From assembly GCF_000832125.1 (NCBI RefSeq), contig NZ_JPRK01000005.1, forward strand, positions 486,881 through 550,880: a DNA stretch of 64,000 nt. The letters are read 5' to 3'. This stretch comes from Flavobacterium hibernum. Lineage in GTDB: Bacteria; Bacteroidota; Bacteroidia; Flavobacteriales; Flavobacteriaceae. Each line of letters begins with the position of its first letter. The stretch's first letter is position 1. Positions 45,570-53,505 of this stretch are shown here, piece by piece. The notes beneath the pieces were generated by a model. That model was not told where the DNA came from and ran no database searches. It saw only the letters and a program-made list of their open reading frames with translations. The position numbers and the translations under genes were made by a program.

Positions 45570-46574
45570 ATGATCACGAAACACTTTCAGCACTTCAAGA
45601 AACACATTGCTTTTGGTAAATTCGTATTTCTTATTTTTGCCTTACAATCATTCACCTGTCAATCTCAACAAAACATGATAACACCACCTTATTTACAAAA
45701 AGGAGATACTGTCGCTATTTTGGCAACAGCAAGAAAAAACATCGACGACAACTTAAAACCTACAATAGATTTATTGCACAGTTGGGGATTAGAAGCTGTT
45801 GTTGGAACCACAATTGGACTTGACTATAACCAACTTGCCGGAACTGATGAACAACGTGCTGCCGATTTTCAGCATCAATTAGACAATCCAAATATTAAAG
45901 CAATTTGGTGTGTCCGTGGAGGATATGGAACGGTAAGAATGATCGATTTACTTGATTTTACCAAGTTTAAACAACACCCAAAATGGGTTATTGGTTTTAG
46001 TGATGTTACAGTTTTGCACAATCATTTAAATACAATGGGTTACAAATCTATTCACGGAATTATGCCTGTAACAGTTGCTCGTGCTACTCCGGCGGCTATT
46101 AGTTCAATGAAATCGAGTTTGTTTGGAGAACCGTTATCTTATTCTGTTGCTCCGGATAAAATGAATCGTTTTGGTAAAGCTACTGGCGAACTAGTTGGTG
46201 GGAATTTGTCAATTTTATACAGCTTATTAGGTTCTCCATCTGCCATAGATTGTAAAGACAAAATTTTATTTATTGAAGATCTCGACGAATACTTGTATCA
46301 TATTGATCGTATGATGATCAATTTGAGACGCAACGGTTGCATCGAAAACCTAAAAGGAATCATTGTTGGTGGTATGACCAAAATGAAAGACAATGAAGTT
46401 CCGTGGGGTAAAAATGCCGTCGAAATTATAGATGATGTAACCAAAAAATATAATATCCCTGTAATATTCAATTTTCCTGCAGGACATATTCAAGACAATC
46501 GTGCTTTAATTATGGGGAATACCATTTCTATTGATGTAAATGCATCCGGAAGCACTGTAACTTTTCAGAAATAA
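45570..46574 (+). CDS. LD-carboxypeptidase (peptidase family S66)
   Basis: 334 residues. The catalytic triad of the family is visible: Ser144 (IGFSDVT), Glu236 (LFIEDLDEYLYHIDRM) and His306 (FPAGHIQDN). GDTVAILATA and WCVRGGYGTVRMIDLL are conserved fold motifs. It trims the terminal D-Ala of murein tetrapeptides during peptidoglycan recycling. A hydrophobic N-terminus (FGKFVFLIFALQSFTC) suggests export or membrane attachment, unlike the cytoplasmic Escherichia coli enzyme; the lipobox is imperfect. The start could also be internal at MITPPYLQKGD (residue 36). Probably in an operon with the preceding serine hydrolase. Confidence 0.9.
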   Translation: MITKHFQHFKKHIAFGKFVFLIFALQSFTCQSQQNMITPPYLQKGDTVAILATARKNIDDNLKPTIDLLHSWGLEAVVGTTIGLDYNQLAGTDEQRAADFQHQLDNPNIKAIWCVRGGYGTVRMIDLLDFTKFKQHPKWVIGFSDVTVLHNHLNTMGYKSIHGIMPVTVARATPAAISSMKSSLFGEPLSYSVAPDKMNRFGKATGELVGGNLSILYSLLGSPSAIDCKDKILFIEDLDEYLYHIDRMMINLRRNGCIENLKGIIVGGMTKMKDNEVPWGKNAVEIIDDVTKKYNIPVIFNFPAGHIQDNRALIMGNTISIDVNASGSTVTFQK

Positions 46575-46629
46575 AATTATCTCAGAAGTTCCTTAGTTAC
46601 GGAATTTTAAATACCACATATTATAATCT

Positions 46630-46687
46630 CGCAAAGACGCGAAGTCGCAAAGAAAGGAATCAAACTTTGCGACTTCGCGTCTTTGCG
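46630..46687. repeat. Long palindromic repeat
   Basis: A perfect 23-bp inverted repeat (46630-46652 with 46665-46687, built from the words GCAAAGACGCGAAG and its complement) with a 12-nt loop. It lacks a T-tract and is more GC-rich than its surroundings. It resembles a dispersed palindromic element. It sits between the LD-carboxypeptidase and yraN genes. Confidence 0.8.
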
Positions 46688-46737
46688 TGCAAATTACTGG
46701 ATAAGGCATAAAAAATTCATAACTCACAATTAAAAAA

Positions 46738-47109
46738 ATGGCTGAACACAATGAACTTGGCAAAAAAGGAGAAGAACTTGCGGTAGAATATCTTCAGGAA
46801 AATGGATATGAAATTTTAGATCGAAACTGGACTTTTCAGAAGGCCGAAATAGATATTATTGCTCAAAAAGAATCCATTTTGGCAGTAATTGAAGTTAAAA
46901 CACGATCGAGTTTAGATTTTGGTTCTCCACAGGATTTTGTTAAGCCAAAAAAAATTCAGCTTTTGATAAAAGCAGTAAATGCCTACATAAACTATAGGGA
47001 AAAGGATTTTGGAGACGACTTAAATATTCGATTTGACATCATAGCCATCCATAAAAACGGTGAAACATTTGCAATTGAACATCTTACGGATGCTTTTTAT
47101 CACTTTTAA
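46738..47109 (+). CDS. YraN/UPF0102-family putative endonuclease
   Basis: 123 residues, full length for the family. The restriction-endonuclease-like core is visible: GKKGEELAVEYLQENGYEIL, AEIDIIAQ and VIEVKTRSSLDFG, giving the D...E-x-K metal site. The function is poorly defined; members are thought to be Holliday-junction or repair-type nucleases. Cytoplasmic. No operon partner: a palindromic repeat precedes it and a separate promoter follows. Confidence 0.92.
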   Translation: MAEHNELGKKGEELAVEYLQENGYEILDRNWTFQKAEIDIIAQKESILAVIEVKTRSSLDFGSPQDFVKPKKIQLLIKAVNAYINYREKDFGDDLNIRFDIIAIHKNGETFAIEHLTDAFYHF

Positions 47110-47130
47110 CATAATTTTTTATTGTTATAA

Positions 47131-47161
47131 TTGTAACAAATTGTTTTTTAATTTATATTTG
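47131..47161 (+). promoter_or_regulatory. Predicted promoter of the ACT-like unknown gene
   Basis: TTG (47131-47133) and TATATTTG (47154-47161) are exact matches to the Bacteroidetes consensus with 20-bp spacing. The leader would be about 60 nt, so the gene is probably expressed on its own. Confidence 0.6.
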
Positions 47162-47227
47162 CAGAGATTTATAACATCAAATTAACTACGCAAACCAATT
47201 ACGTTACAAAAAAAAAGAAAAAAAATT

Positions 47228-47884
47228 ATGAAAACCGTTTCTTCAATCGTCGAAAATTACATCAAAACCAAACCCTTTTTATTAAATGCGCTATCGCTTG
47301 GAATCATCAACCTGACGTCGCTTTCTCGGAACATTATGACCGAATTGGAAAGTGAATTTGGCAAAGAGGTGAAACAAGGTGCTGTTGTAATGTCACTAAA
47401 ACGACTCACAGAAGAATTGGATTTTAAATTAAATCATAAAATTAATAAAGTCATAAAAAATATTGGCGAAATTACGGTTCGCTCAGAATTGACAGATTAC
47501 ACTTTTGCTGCTTCAGAAACTGTTTTAAACAAACAAGCCGACTTAATTTCTGACATCAATGCTTTATCTGATATTTTTTATACTTCGTCTCGTGGTGTAA
47601 ACGAAACTAACATTGTGGTGAGCAGTAGTGTAAATCATTTAGTTGAGAAACATTTTATTCGTGAAAAACTAATTCAAAAACTCGACAATTTAGCTTCTAT
47701 AACCGTAAAATTACCAAAAGAAAATATTGTAGTTCCCGGAATTTATTATTTCATTTTTCAGCGTTTGGCTTGGGAAGGAATTATCATTAACGAGGTAATT
47801 TCGACTTCAAACGAATTTACAATTTTAGTTGGAGAAGATCAGGTTGATGTTGCTTTTAAAGTAATTAAAGACTTGAAAAACTAA
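47228..47884 (+). CDS. Unknown protein with possible ACT-like C-terminal domain
   Basis: 218 residues, no signal peptide, no membrane helix. The N-terminal about 85 residues look helical (IVENYIKTKPFLLNAL, LTSLSRNIMTELESEFGKEV) and could be a winged-helix-like DNA-binding unit. The C-terminal part (about 125-218: ETNIVVSSSVN, VVPGIYYFIFQRLAWEGIIINEVIST, FTILVGEDQVDVAFKVI) has the beta-alpha-beta pattern of the ACT regulatory domains of aspartokinases. I recognise no named family. A ligand-sensing regulator is plausible but unproved. Confidence 0.75.
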   Translation: MKTVSSIVENYIKTKPFLLNALSLGIINLTSLSRNIMTELESEFGKEVKQGAVVMSLKRLTEELDFKLNHKINKVIKNIGEITVRSELTDYTFAASETVLNKQADLISDINALSDIFYTSSRGVNETNIVVSSSVNHLVEKHFIREKLIQKLDNLASITVKLPKENIVVPGIYYFIFQRLAWEGIIINEVISTSNEFTILVGEDQVDVAFKVIKDLKN

Positions 47885-47913
47885 ATATAAATTAATCGTT
47901 TTTAACTAAAAAG

Positions 47914-47945
47914 AATGGCCGTATGAAAAAGTTCATACGGCCATT
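47914..47945 (+). terminator. Intrinsic terminator of the ACT-like gene
   Basis: AATGGCCGTATGAA (47914-47927) and TTCATACGGCCATT (47932-47945) form a perfect 14-bp stem followed by a T-rich run. Confidence 0.88.
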
Positions 47946-47953
47946 TTATTTTT

Positions 47954-48012
47954 GCCACGAATTTCACGAATTTCCACAAATTTAATTCGTGGAAATTCGT
48001 GAAATTCGTGGC
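47954..48012. repeat. Long palindromic repeat built of ACGAATTTC units
   Basis: A perfect 24-bp inverted repeat (47954-47977 with 47989-48012), extendable to 26 bp, with an 11-nt AT loop. Each arm repeats the word CACGAATTTC. It lies between convergent genes and may also terminate mfd transcription, but it is probably a dispersed element. Confidence 0.8.
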
Positions 48013-48022
48013 AACTTTATTT

Positions 48023-51000
48023 TTACTCTCCCAACATCTCCATCAACTCCAAAGCTCTTTTTGTAGATTTTACATTCTCAAAAGTCAGTAAAAGACGTAA
48101 ACCGTTTGGTGTTTGTTTTTCTTTCATAGTGCAATGATTACTATGTGTAGTCACAAATTTTATCACTTTATGAAAACGCTTCGATTGGTAATAATCTGAT
48201 TGTTGATCTGAAACGAAATAACCAATCATTTTACCTTTTTTCATAACCAGTTTCTCAATACCAACTGCTGTTGCAATCCATTTAATGCGAATACTATTCA
48301 TTAATGCATTGGCACGTGGAGGCATTGGACCAAAACGATCAATTAATTTGTTTTGAAAAACAATCAATTCTTCTTCATTTTTCACAGAACCCAATTCGTT
48401 ATATAAACTCAAACGCTCGGTAACATTATTGATATATTCATCTGAAAATAACAACTCAAAATCAGTATCGATTTGTAGATCTTTTACGTATTCTTTCGTT
48501 TCAATATCGTTCTCTTCAGGATATAAATCTTTAAATTCGTTTTCTTTTAATTCTTCGATCGCTTCGTTCATGATTTTTTGGTACGTATCAAAACCAATTT
48601 CATTAATGAAACCACTTTGTTCTCCACCTAATAAATCTCCTGCTCCACGAATTTCAAGATCTTTCATGGCAATGTTAAAACCACTTCCCAATTCGCTAAA
48701 CTGTTCCAGAGCCTGAATACGTTTTCTGGCATCTTCGGTCATTGATGAATATGGTGGACAGATGAAATAACAGAATGCTTTTTTGTTGCTTCGTCCTACT
48801 CGACCACGCATTTGGTGCAAATCTGATAATCCGAAATTATTGGCGTTATTGATGAAAATCGTGTTCGCATTTGGCACATCCAATCCACTTTCGATAATTG
48901 TGGTTGCGACCAAAACATCAAAATCTCCGTTCATGAAACCTAACATCAATTCTTCGAGTTTAGCGCCTTCCATTTGTCCGTGACCAATTCCGACTCTGGC
49001 ATTTGGAACCAAACGCTGAATCATTCCGGCCACTTCTTTTATGTTTTCGATTCTGTTATTAATGAAGAAAACCTGTCCGTTTCGCTGAATTTCATACGAA
49101 ATCGCATCACGAATTACTTCTTCATTAAAACCAACCACATTCGTTTCTATGGGATAACGATTTGGCGGAGGCGTTGTAATTACCGATAAATCTCGCGCTG
49201 CCATTAACGAAAACTGTAGCGTTCTCGGGATTGGCGTCGCCGTTAATGTCAACGTATCGACATTTGCTGCAATGGTTTTTAATTTGTCTTTTACGTTTAC
49301 ACCAAACTTTTGTTCCTCATCAACAATCAATAAACCTAAATCTTTAAAAACTACATTTTTGTTGACCAATTGATGCGTTCCAATTACGATATCTAGTTTT
49401 CCTTCGGCTAAATCTTTTAGGGTTTGCGCTTTTTGTTTCGCAGTTCTAAATCTATTTAAATAGCCAATAGAAACCGGCATATCTTTCAAACGTTCTGTAA
49501 AAGTTCTGTAATGCTGATAAGCCAAAATTGTAGTCGGAACCAAAATCGCAACTTGTTTGCTATTATCTACGGCTTTAAAAGCGGCACGAATAGCAACTTC
49601 CGTTTTTCCGAAACCTACGTCTCCACAAACCAAACGATCCATTGGGCGATCACTTTCCATATCGGCTTTTACTTCTGCCGTCGATTTGGTTTGATCTGGT
49701 GTATCTTCATAAATAAACGAACTTTCTAATTCGTTTTGTAAATAACTGTCTGGCGCAAACTGAAAACCTTTTTCTAAACGACGTTTTGCATACAACTGAA
49801 TCAGGTTGAAGGCAATATGTTTGACACGCGCTTTGGTTTTTTGTTTTAAAATTTTCCAGGCGTTCGATCCTAACTTATAAATTTTAGGCGGCGTTCCGTC
49901 TTTTCCGTTGTATTTGGAGATTTTATGAAGAGAATGTATGCTTACATAAACAATATCATTATCTGCATAAACCAGTTTTATGGCTTCCTGCGTTTTGCCT
50001 TCAACCTGAATTTTTTGCAATCCGCCAAACTTTCCAATTCCGTGATCGATGTGCGTTACATAATCTCCAACAGAAAGTGCGGTTAATTCTTTAAGCGTGA
50101 TATTCTGCTTTTTCGAATAGCCGTTTTTAATGTTGAATTTATGATAACGCTCAAAAATTTGATGATCTGTATAAGCCGTTATTTGATTTTCTTCGTCAAT
50201 AAAACCTTGATATAAAGGCAATACAATGGTATGATATTGCTTGCGAATATTCTCTGAATTAGCTTCATCTAAAGTTTCAAAAATATCATGAAAACGTTTC
50301 GCCTGAGTTTCATTCGAACAGAACAAATAATTTTTATATCCGTTAAAATGATTATCACTCAGATTATTCAACAACAAATCAAATTGTTTATTGAAGGATG
50401 GCTGCGGCTGAATATGAAAATCGAATGTTTTTGTTGTTTTGAAAACGGATTTCGAAGCCAATTCAACAATCGAAAAATCTAAAGCTCGTTTAATGAAAGA
50501 AGCCTGATTTAAGAATAACTGCTCAGGCTCTGCATGTTTTATTTCTTTTGATAATTTCTCAAAAGCTTCTTCCGCCCTTGCAAATTGTTTGTCTAACTGA
50601 CTAAAAAGTCCTTCTGTATTTTGAATAAAAAGAACTGTTTTCTCAGCAATATAATCTAAGAAACTTTCTCTGTTTTCCTGAAATATCTTGTTCTCGACAT
50701 TCGGGATAATTGTGATTTTTTTATGCGTTTCTACAGAAAGTTGCGTTTCTACATCAAAGCTTCTAATACTGTCAACTTCGTTTCCAAAAAACTCAATTCT
50801 GTACGGATGATCGTTTGAAAAAGAAAAGACATCGACAATTCCTCCACGAACCGAAAATTCGCCTGGTTCTGTAATAAAATCAACTCTCTTGAATTCGTAT
50901 TCAAACAAAACTTCGTTGATAAAATCAATCGAAATTTTATCATTCAAAGCGACTTTCAAAGTGTTTTTGTCTAATTGCTGACGCGTAACTACTTTCTCAA

Positions 51001-51388
51001 AAAGTGCTTCAGGATAGGTAACAATTATGGCTGGTTTTTTTCGGGAATTGATTCGGTTTAAAACCTCAGCGCGAAGCAAAACATTCGCATTATCTGTTTC
51101 ATCAACTTCATACGGACGACGAAATGAAGCGGGATAAAACAAAACATCCTGTTCTCCTATCATTTGTTCAAGATCGTTCAAGTAATAAGCTGCTTCTTCT
51201 TTATTGTCTAAAACGACCAAAAAAGGAAGTTCTGCTTTTTTAAAAACAGCACGAATTACAAATGAAATTGCTGATCCTAACAATCCGTTAAGATGCATTT
51301 TTATCTGATTTTGCTCTAGTAATTGTGTGGCAATCTGCTGATTTTTTGGCAGATTATCATACATGGTATATAAGGCGTTTTTACTCAA
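48023..51388 (-). CDS. mfd: Transcription-repair coupling factor
   Basis: 1121 residues, full length. It is an ATP-driven translocase that displaces RNA polymerase stalled at DNA lesions and recruits UvrA. The N-terminal UvrB-like domains (about 1-320) precede the RNA-polymerase-interaction CarD-like domain (about 440-520, LSVGDYVTHIDHGIGKFGG). The RecG-like helicase motor shows Walker A GDVGFGKTEVA, DEEQ box and TATPIPRTLQ; motif VI is HQMRGRVGRSNKKAFCYF. A C-terminal TRCF domain ends the protein. It starts 6 bp after a lipoprotein gene on the same strand, so it is probably co-transcribed. Confidence 0.97.
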   Translation of the reverse strand: MSKNALYTMYDNLPKNQQIATQLLEQNQIKMHLNGLLGSAISFVIRAVFKKAELPFLVVLDNKEEAAYYLNDLEQMIGEQDVLFYPASFRRPYEVDETDNANVLLRAEVLNRINSRKKPAIIVTYPEALFEKVVTRQQLDKNTLKVALNDKISIDFINEVLFEYEFKRVDFITEPGEFSVRGGIVDVFSFSNDHPYRIEFFGNEVDSIRSFDVETQLSVETHKKITIIPNVENKIFQENRESFLDYIAEKTVLFIQNTEGLFSQLDKQFARAEEAFEKLSKEIKHAEPEQLFLNQASFIKRALDFSIVELASKSVFKTTKTFDFHIQPQPSFNKQFDLLLNNLSDNHFNGYKNYLFCSNETQAKRFHDIFETLDEANSENIRKQYHTIVLPLYQGFIDEENQITAYTDHQIFERYHKFNIKNGYSKKQNITLKELTALSVGDYVTHIDHGIGKFGGLQKIQVEGKTQEAIKLVYADNDIVYVSIHSLHKISKYNGKDGTPPKIYKLGSNAWKILKQKTKARVKHIAFNLIQLYAKRRLEKGFQFAPDSYLQNELESSFIYEDTPDQTKSTAEVKADMESDRPMDRLVCGDVGFGKTEVAIRAAFKAVDNSKQVAILVPTTILAYQHYRTFTERLKDMPVSIGYLNRFRTAKQKAQTLKDLAEGKLDIVIGTHQLVNKNVVFKDLGLLIVDEEQKFGVNVKDKLKTIAANVDTLTLTATPIPRTLQFSLMAARDLSVITTPPPNRYPIETNVVGFNEEVIRDAISYEIQRNGQVFFINNRIENIKEVAGMIQRLVPNARVGIGHGQMEGAKLEELMLGFMNGDFDVLVATTIIESGLDVPNANTIFINNANNFGLSDLHQMRGRVGRSNKKAFCYFICPPYSSMTEDARKRIQALEQFSELGSGFNIAMKDLEIRGAGDLLGGEQSGFINEIGFDTYQKIMNEAIEELKENEFKDLYPEENDIETKEYVKDLQIDTDFELLFSDEYINNVTERLSLYNELGSVKNEEELIVFQNKLIDRFGPMPPRANALMNSIRIKWIATAVGIEKLVMKKGKMIGYFVSDQQSDYYQSKRFHKVIKFVTTHSNHCTMKEKQTPNGLRLLLTFENVKSTKRALELMEMLGE

Positions 51389-51394
51389 TTTTGA

Positions 51395-52006
51395 CTATTT
51401 TTGATCTGTTGTTTTCAACTGAAGCGAACTTGTACTTGCATTTGGTATTGCACGTGTTGTGTCTAACATCTTCAAGAAATCCTCTTCTCCTTCTTCTTTT
51501 GGAATTTTACTTTTTACGTTTATAACATCCATTTGTCTTTCTAATGAAACCAATTCTTTGTTAATTTCTCCAATTAAGAATGCTACTTTTTTATCCGGAA
51601 TTTGATTTAAATGAATAAATAAATCCATCATCCTGATTTTAGTAATCAAGATTGAAATTCGGCTTTTAATTGGTGGCACATTAAATTCTGCTGGGATATT
51701 ACTGTTTAAAGCCATTGCTTTTTTTGAAATAGCTGCTGACTTTTTTTGGAATGCTCCGATGGTTTTTCGGGGTTTATCGCCAAGTTCTTTCAAGAATTCA
51801 CGCCATTCTGTCCAGGAAGTTGTTTTTTGCTCTGCGATTTCATTGATAGGTTCATCAATAAACACCCATGCTTTGCTGACATTATTAAAAATAACTTCAT
51901 TTTTTTTAGCTTCTTTTTCATTTTCAGCACGACGTTTTTCATCTTCATTTTTACATGAATTTAGCACAAAAACAAAAAGTAGAAAAAGAGATATTTTATA
52001 TTTCAT
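51395..52006 (-). CDS. Putative lipoprotein upstream of mfd
   Basis: 203 residues from the ATG at 52004-52006 (MKYKISLFLLFVF), with lipobox VLNSC and a highly charged stretch KNEDEKRRAENEKEAKKNE after the lipid anchor. The rest is helical, with no recognised domain. A TAnnTTTG box at 52026-52033 on the minus strand lies about 20 nt upstream, so the in-frame ATG at 52018 would fall at the transcript start and is rejected. The stop is 6 bp from the mfd start; the repair helicase thus seems to be expressed from this lipoprotein's promoter. Confidence 0.8.
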   Translation of the reverse strand: MKYKISLFLLFVFVLNSCKNEDEKRRAENEKEAKKNEVIFNNVSKAWVFIDEPINEIAEQKTTSWTEWREFLKELGDKPRKTIGAFQKKSAAISKKAMALNSNIPAEFNVPPIKSRISILITKIRMMDLFIHLNQIPDKKVAFLIGEINKELVSLERQMDVINVKSKIPKEEGEEDFLKMLDTTRAIPNASTSSLQLKTTDQK

Positions 52007-52317
52007 TTGGTAAAACATTAAGCTACAAAGTTACAAAGTAAATTTACAATTACGAATTCTGTTTTTTGCTAAAGATTCTATAAATCATGGTCGCTTTTTT
52101 GCCAAATTTTTAAAAGATTAGAATAATTGTCTTTAGGCTTAATATCAATAAAAATGGACTATTTACAACTATTTCAAAAAGGCACAAAGACACATCTTTA
52201 AAAATGAATTATCCAACAAACCAACTTTTTTGTTATTGAATTTATAATTTATGATTGTAATAAATGTATGTAATTGCGAAAACGTTATATTTGTGTCTCT
52301 AAAAAAAACTCATTTAA
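52007..52317. other. Intergenic region between mfd operon and threonine dehydrogenase
   Basis: About 310 bp between divergent genes. The left end carries the minus-strand -7 box TAACTTTG (plus-strand CAAAGTTA, 52026-52033). The right end carries TATATTTG (52286-52293), 25 nt before the threonine dehydrogenase ATG. Between them I see no gene and no strong repeat. Confidence 0.65.
52286..52293 (+). promoter_or_regulatory. Predicted -7 box of the threonine dehydrogenase gene
   Basis: TATATTTG matches TAnnTTTG exactly, 24 nt before the ATG. No -33 element at the usual spacing. GAAAACGTT just upstream is half of a LacI-like site, but no second half is present. Confidence 0.45.
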
Positions 52318-53256
52318 ATGAATCCAAAAATATTGATCATAGGTGCTTGCGGTCAAATTGGGACTGAATTGACTCAGAAGTTACGCAAGCTTTACGGAAC
52401 AGAAAATGTAATTGCTTCTGATATTCGAAAATTAAATACTGATGTTGTTAATTCAGGTCCGTTCGAAGTTGTCAATGCTTTAGATTTTAATCAAATTGAA
52501 CATTTGGTAGAGATTCATCAAATTACTGACATTTATTTGATGGCGGCACTTTTATCGGCTACAGCCGAGAAAAACCCTGCTTTTGCCTGGGATTTGAATA
52601 TGAATTCTTTATTTCATGTTTTGAATTTAGCGAAAGCAAAAAAAATAAAAAAGATTTTCTGGCCATCAAGTATTGCGGTTTTTGGACCAACAACTCCAAA
52701 AGAAAATACGCCTCAATATACTGTAATGGAGCCTTCGACTGTTTACGGAATTAGTAAGCAGGCGGGAGAAAGATGGTGCGAGTATTATCATAATATTTAT
52801 GGCGTTGATGTTCGAAGCATACGCTACCCTGGTTTAATCAGCTGGTCTACACCTCCAGGTGGTGGAACAACAGATTATGCTGTGGATATTTTTTACAAGG
52901 CGATTGCAGATAAAAAATACGAGTGCTTTTTATCCTCTGAAACAAAAATGCCTATGATGTATATGGATGATGCTATTGATGCAACCATTAATATTATGAA
53001 AGCACCGGTTGAGGAAATCAAAATACATTCTTCATACAATTTGGCGGCAATGAGTTTTACGCCAACAGAAATTGCTAATGAAATTAAGAAACATATTCCT
53101 GAATTTGAGATTACTTACAATCCTGATTTCCGTCAGAAAATTGCGGATAGCTGGCCAGCAAGTATCGATGATTCTCAAGCAAGAGAAGACTGGAACTGGA
53201 AACACACTTTTGATCTTGAAACGATGACAAAAGATATGATTGAACATTTGAGTTAA
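52318..53256 (+). CDS. L-threonine 3-dehydrogenase, short-chain (SDR/epimerase-like) type
   Basis: 312 residues. Rossmann fold with NAD motif GACGQIGTE (9-17) and SDR catalytic Tyr143-x3-Lys147 (STVYGISKQAGERW) with Ser117/118 (FWPSSIAVFGP). The sequence features IRYPGLISWSTPPGGGTTDYAVDIFY and MPMMYMDDAIDATI fit the epimerase-like threonine dehydrogenases described from Flavobacterium and Cupriavidus, which oxidise L-threonine to 2-amino-3-ketobutyrate, split later to glycine and acetyl-CoA. No 2-amino-3-ketobutyrate CoA ligase is adjacent. Cytoplasmic. Confidence 0.9.
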   Translation: MNPKILIIGACGQIGTELTQKLRKLYGTENVIASDIRKLNTDVVNSGPFEVVNALDFNQIEHLVEIHQITDIYLMAALLSATAEKNPAFAWDLNMNSLFHVLNLAKAKKIKKIFWPSSIAVFGPTTPKENTPQYTVMEPSTVYGISKQAGERWCEYYHNIYGVDVRSIRYPGLISWSTPPGGGTTDYAVDIFYKAIADKKYECFLSSETKMPMMYMDDAIDATINIMKAPVEEIKIHSSYNLAAMSFTPTEIANEIKKHIPEFEITYNPDFRQKIADSWPASIDDSQAREDWNWKHTFDLETMTKDMIEHLS

Positions 53257-53304
53257 ATCTAATAACTCGAGTTCAATATTTTATTGAAGCTCATAAAAAA
53301 ATTG

Positions 53305-53432
53305 AATAGCGTCCAACTTTAGTTGGATGGAAAAATAAATTATACCAAAATGGCTTTAGCCAAACTGTAAAGGTTTGGCTAAAGCCATTTTCTATTTAAA
53401 TCTTATTTCTCCAGCTAAAGCTGGAGGCTATT
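53305..53432. repeat. Composite 128-bp inverted-repeat element made of nested hairpins
   Basis: The two halves are an imperfect inverted repeat of about 60 bp. The inner 19 bp are exact (53347-53365 with 53373-53391). Each half also contains mini-palindromes around a TTTA or TAAA centre: TCCAACTTTAGTTGGA, TGGCTTTAGCCA, TGGCTAAAGCCA and TCCAGCTAAAGCTGGA. The outer hairpins differ by changes that keep pairing (CAAC/GTTG versus CAGC/GCTG). No open reading frame. Probably a dispersed, possibly transposase-mobilised element. Confidence 0.8.
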
Positions 53433-53450
53433 AAAATATACTTTAAGCGA

Positions 53451-53486
53451 AAAAAGTCCCGTTTATTAATTTAAACGGGACTTTTT
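53451..53486 (-). terminator. Intrinsic terminator of the M1 peptidase gene
   Basis: AAAAAGTCCCGTTT (53451-53464) and AAACGGGACTTTTT (53473-53486) form a perfect 14-bp stem, 20 nt after the stop of the minus-strand peptidase gene. Confidence 0.88.
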
Positions 53487-53505
53487 TACTTTTATAAAAT
53501 GAAGA

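Noticed and set aside
48429..50482. Plus-strand open frames opposite mfd
   Set aside because: All lie within the mfd coding sequence and have no recognisable domains or proper starts.
52275..52290. LacI-type operator upstream of threonine dehydrogenase (GAAAACGTT)
   Set aside because: Only one half-site is present and the palindrome is broken; too weak to call.
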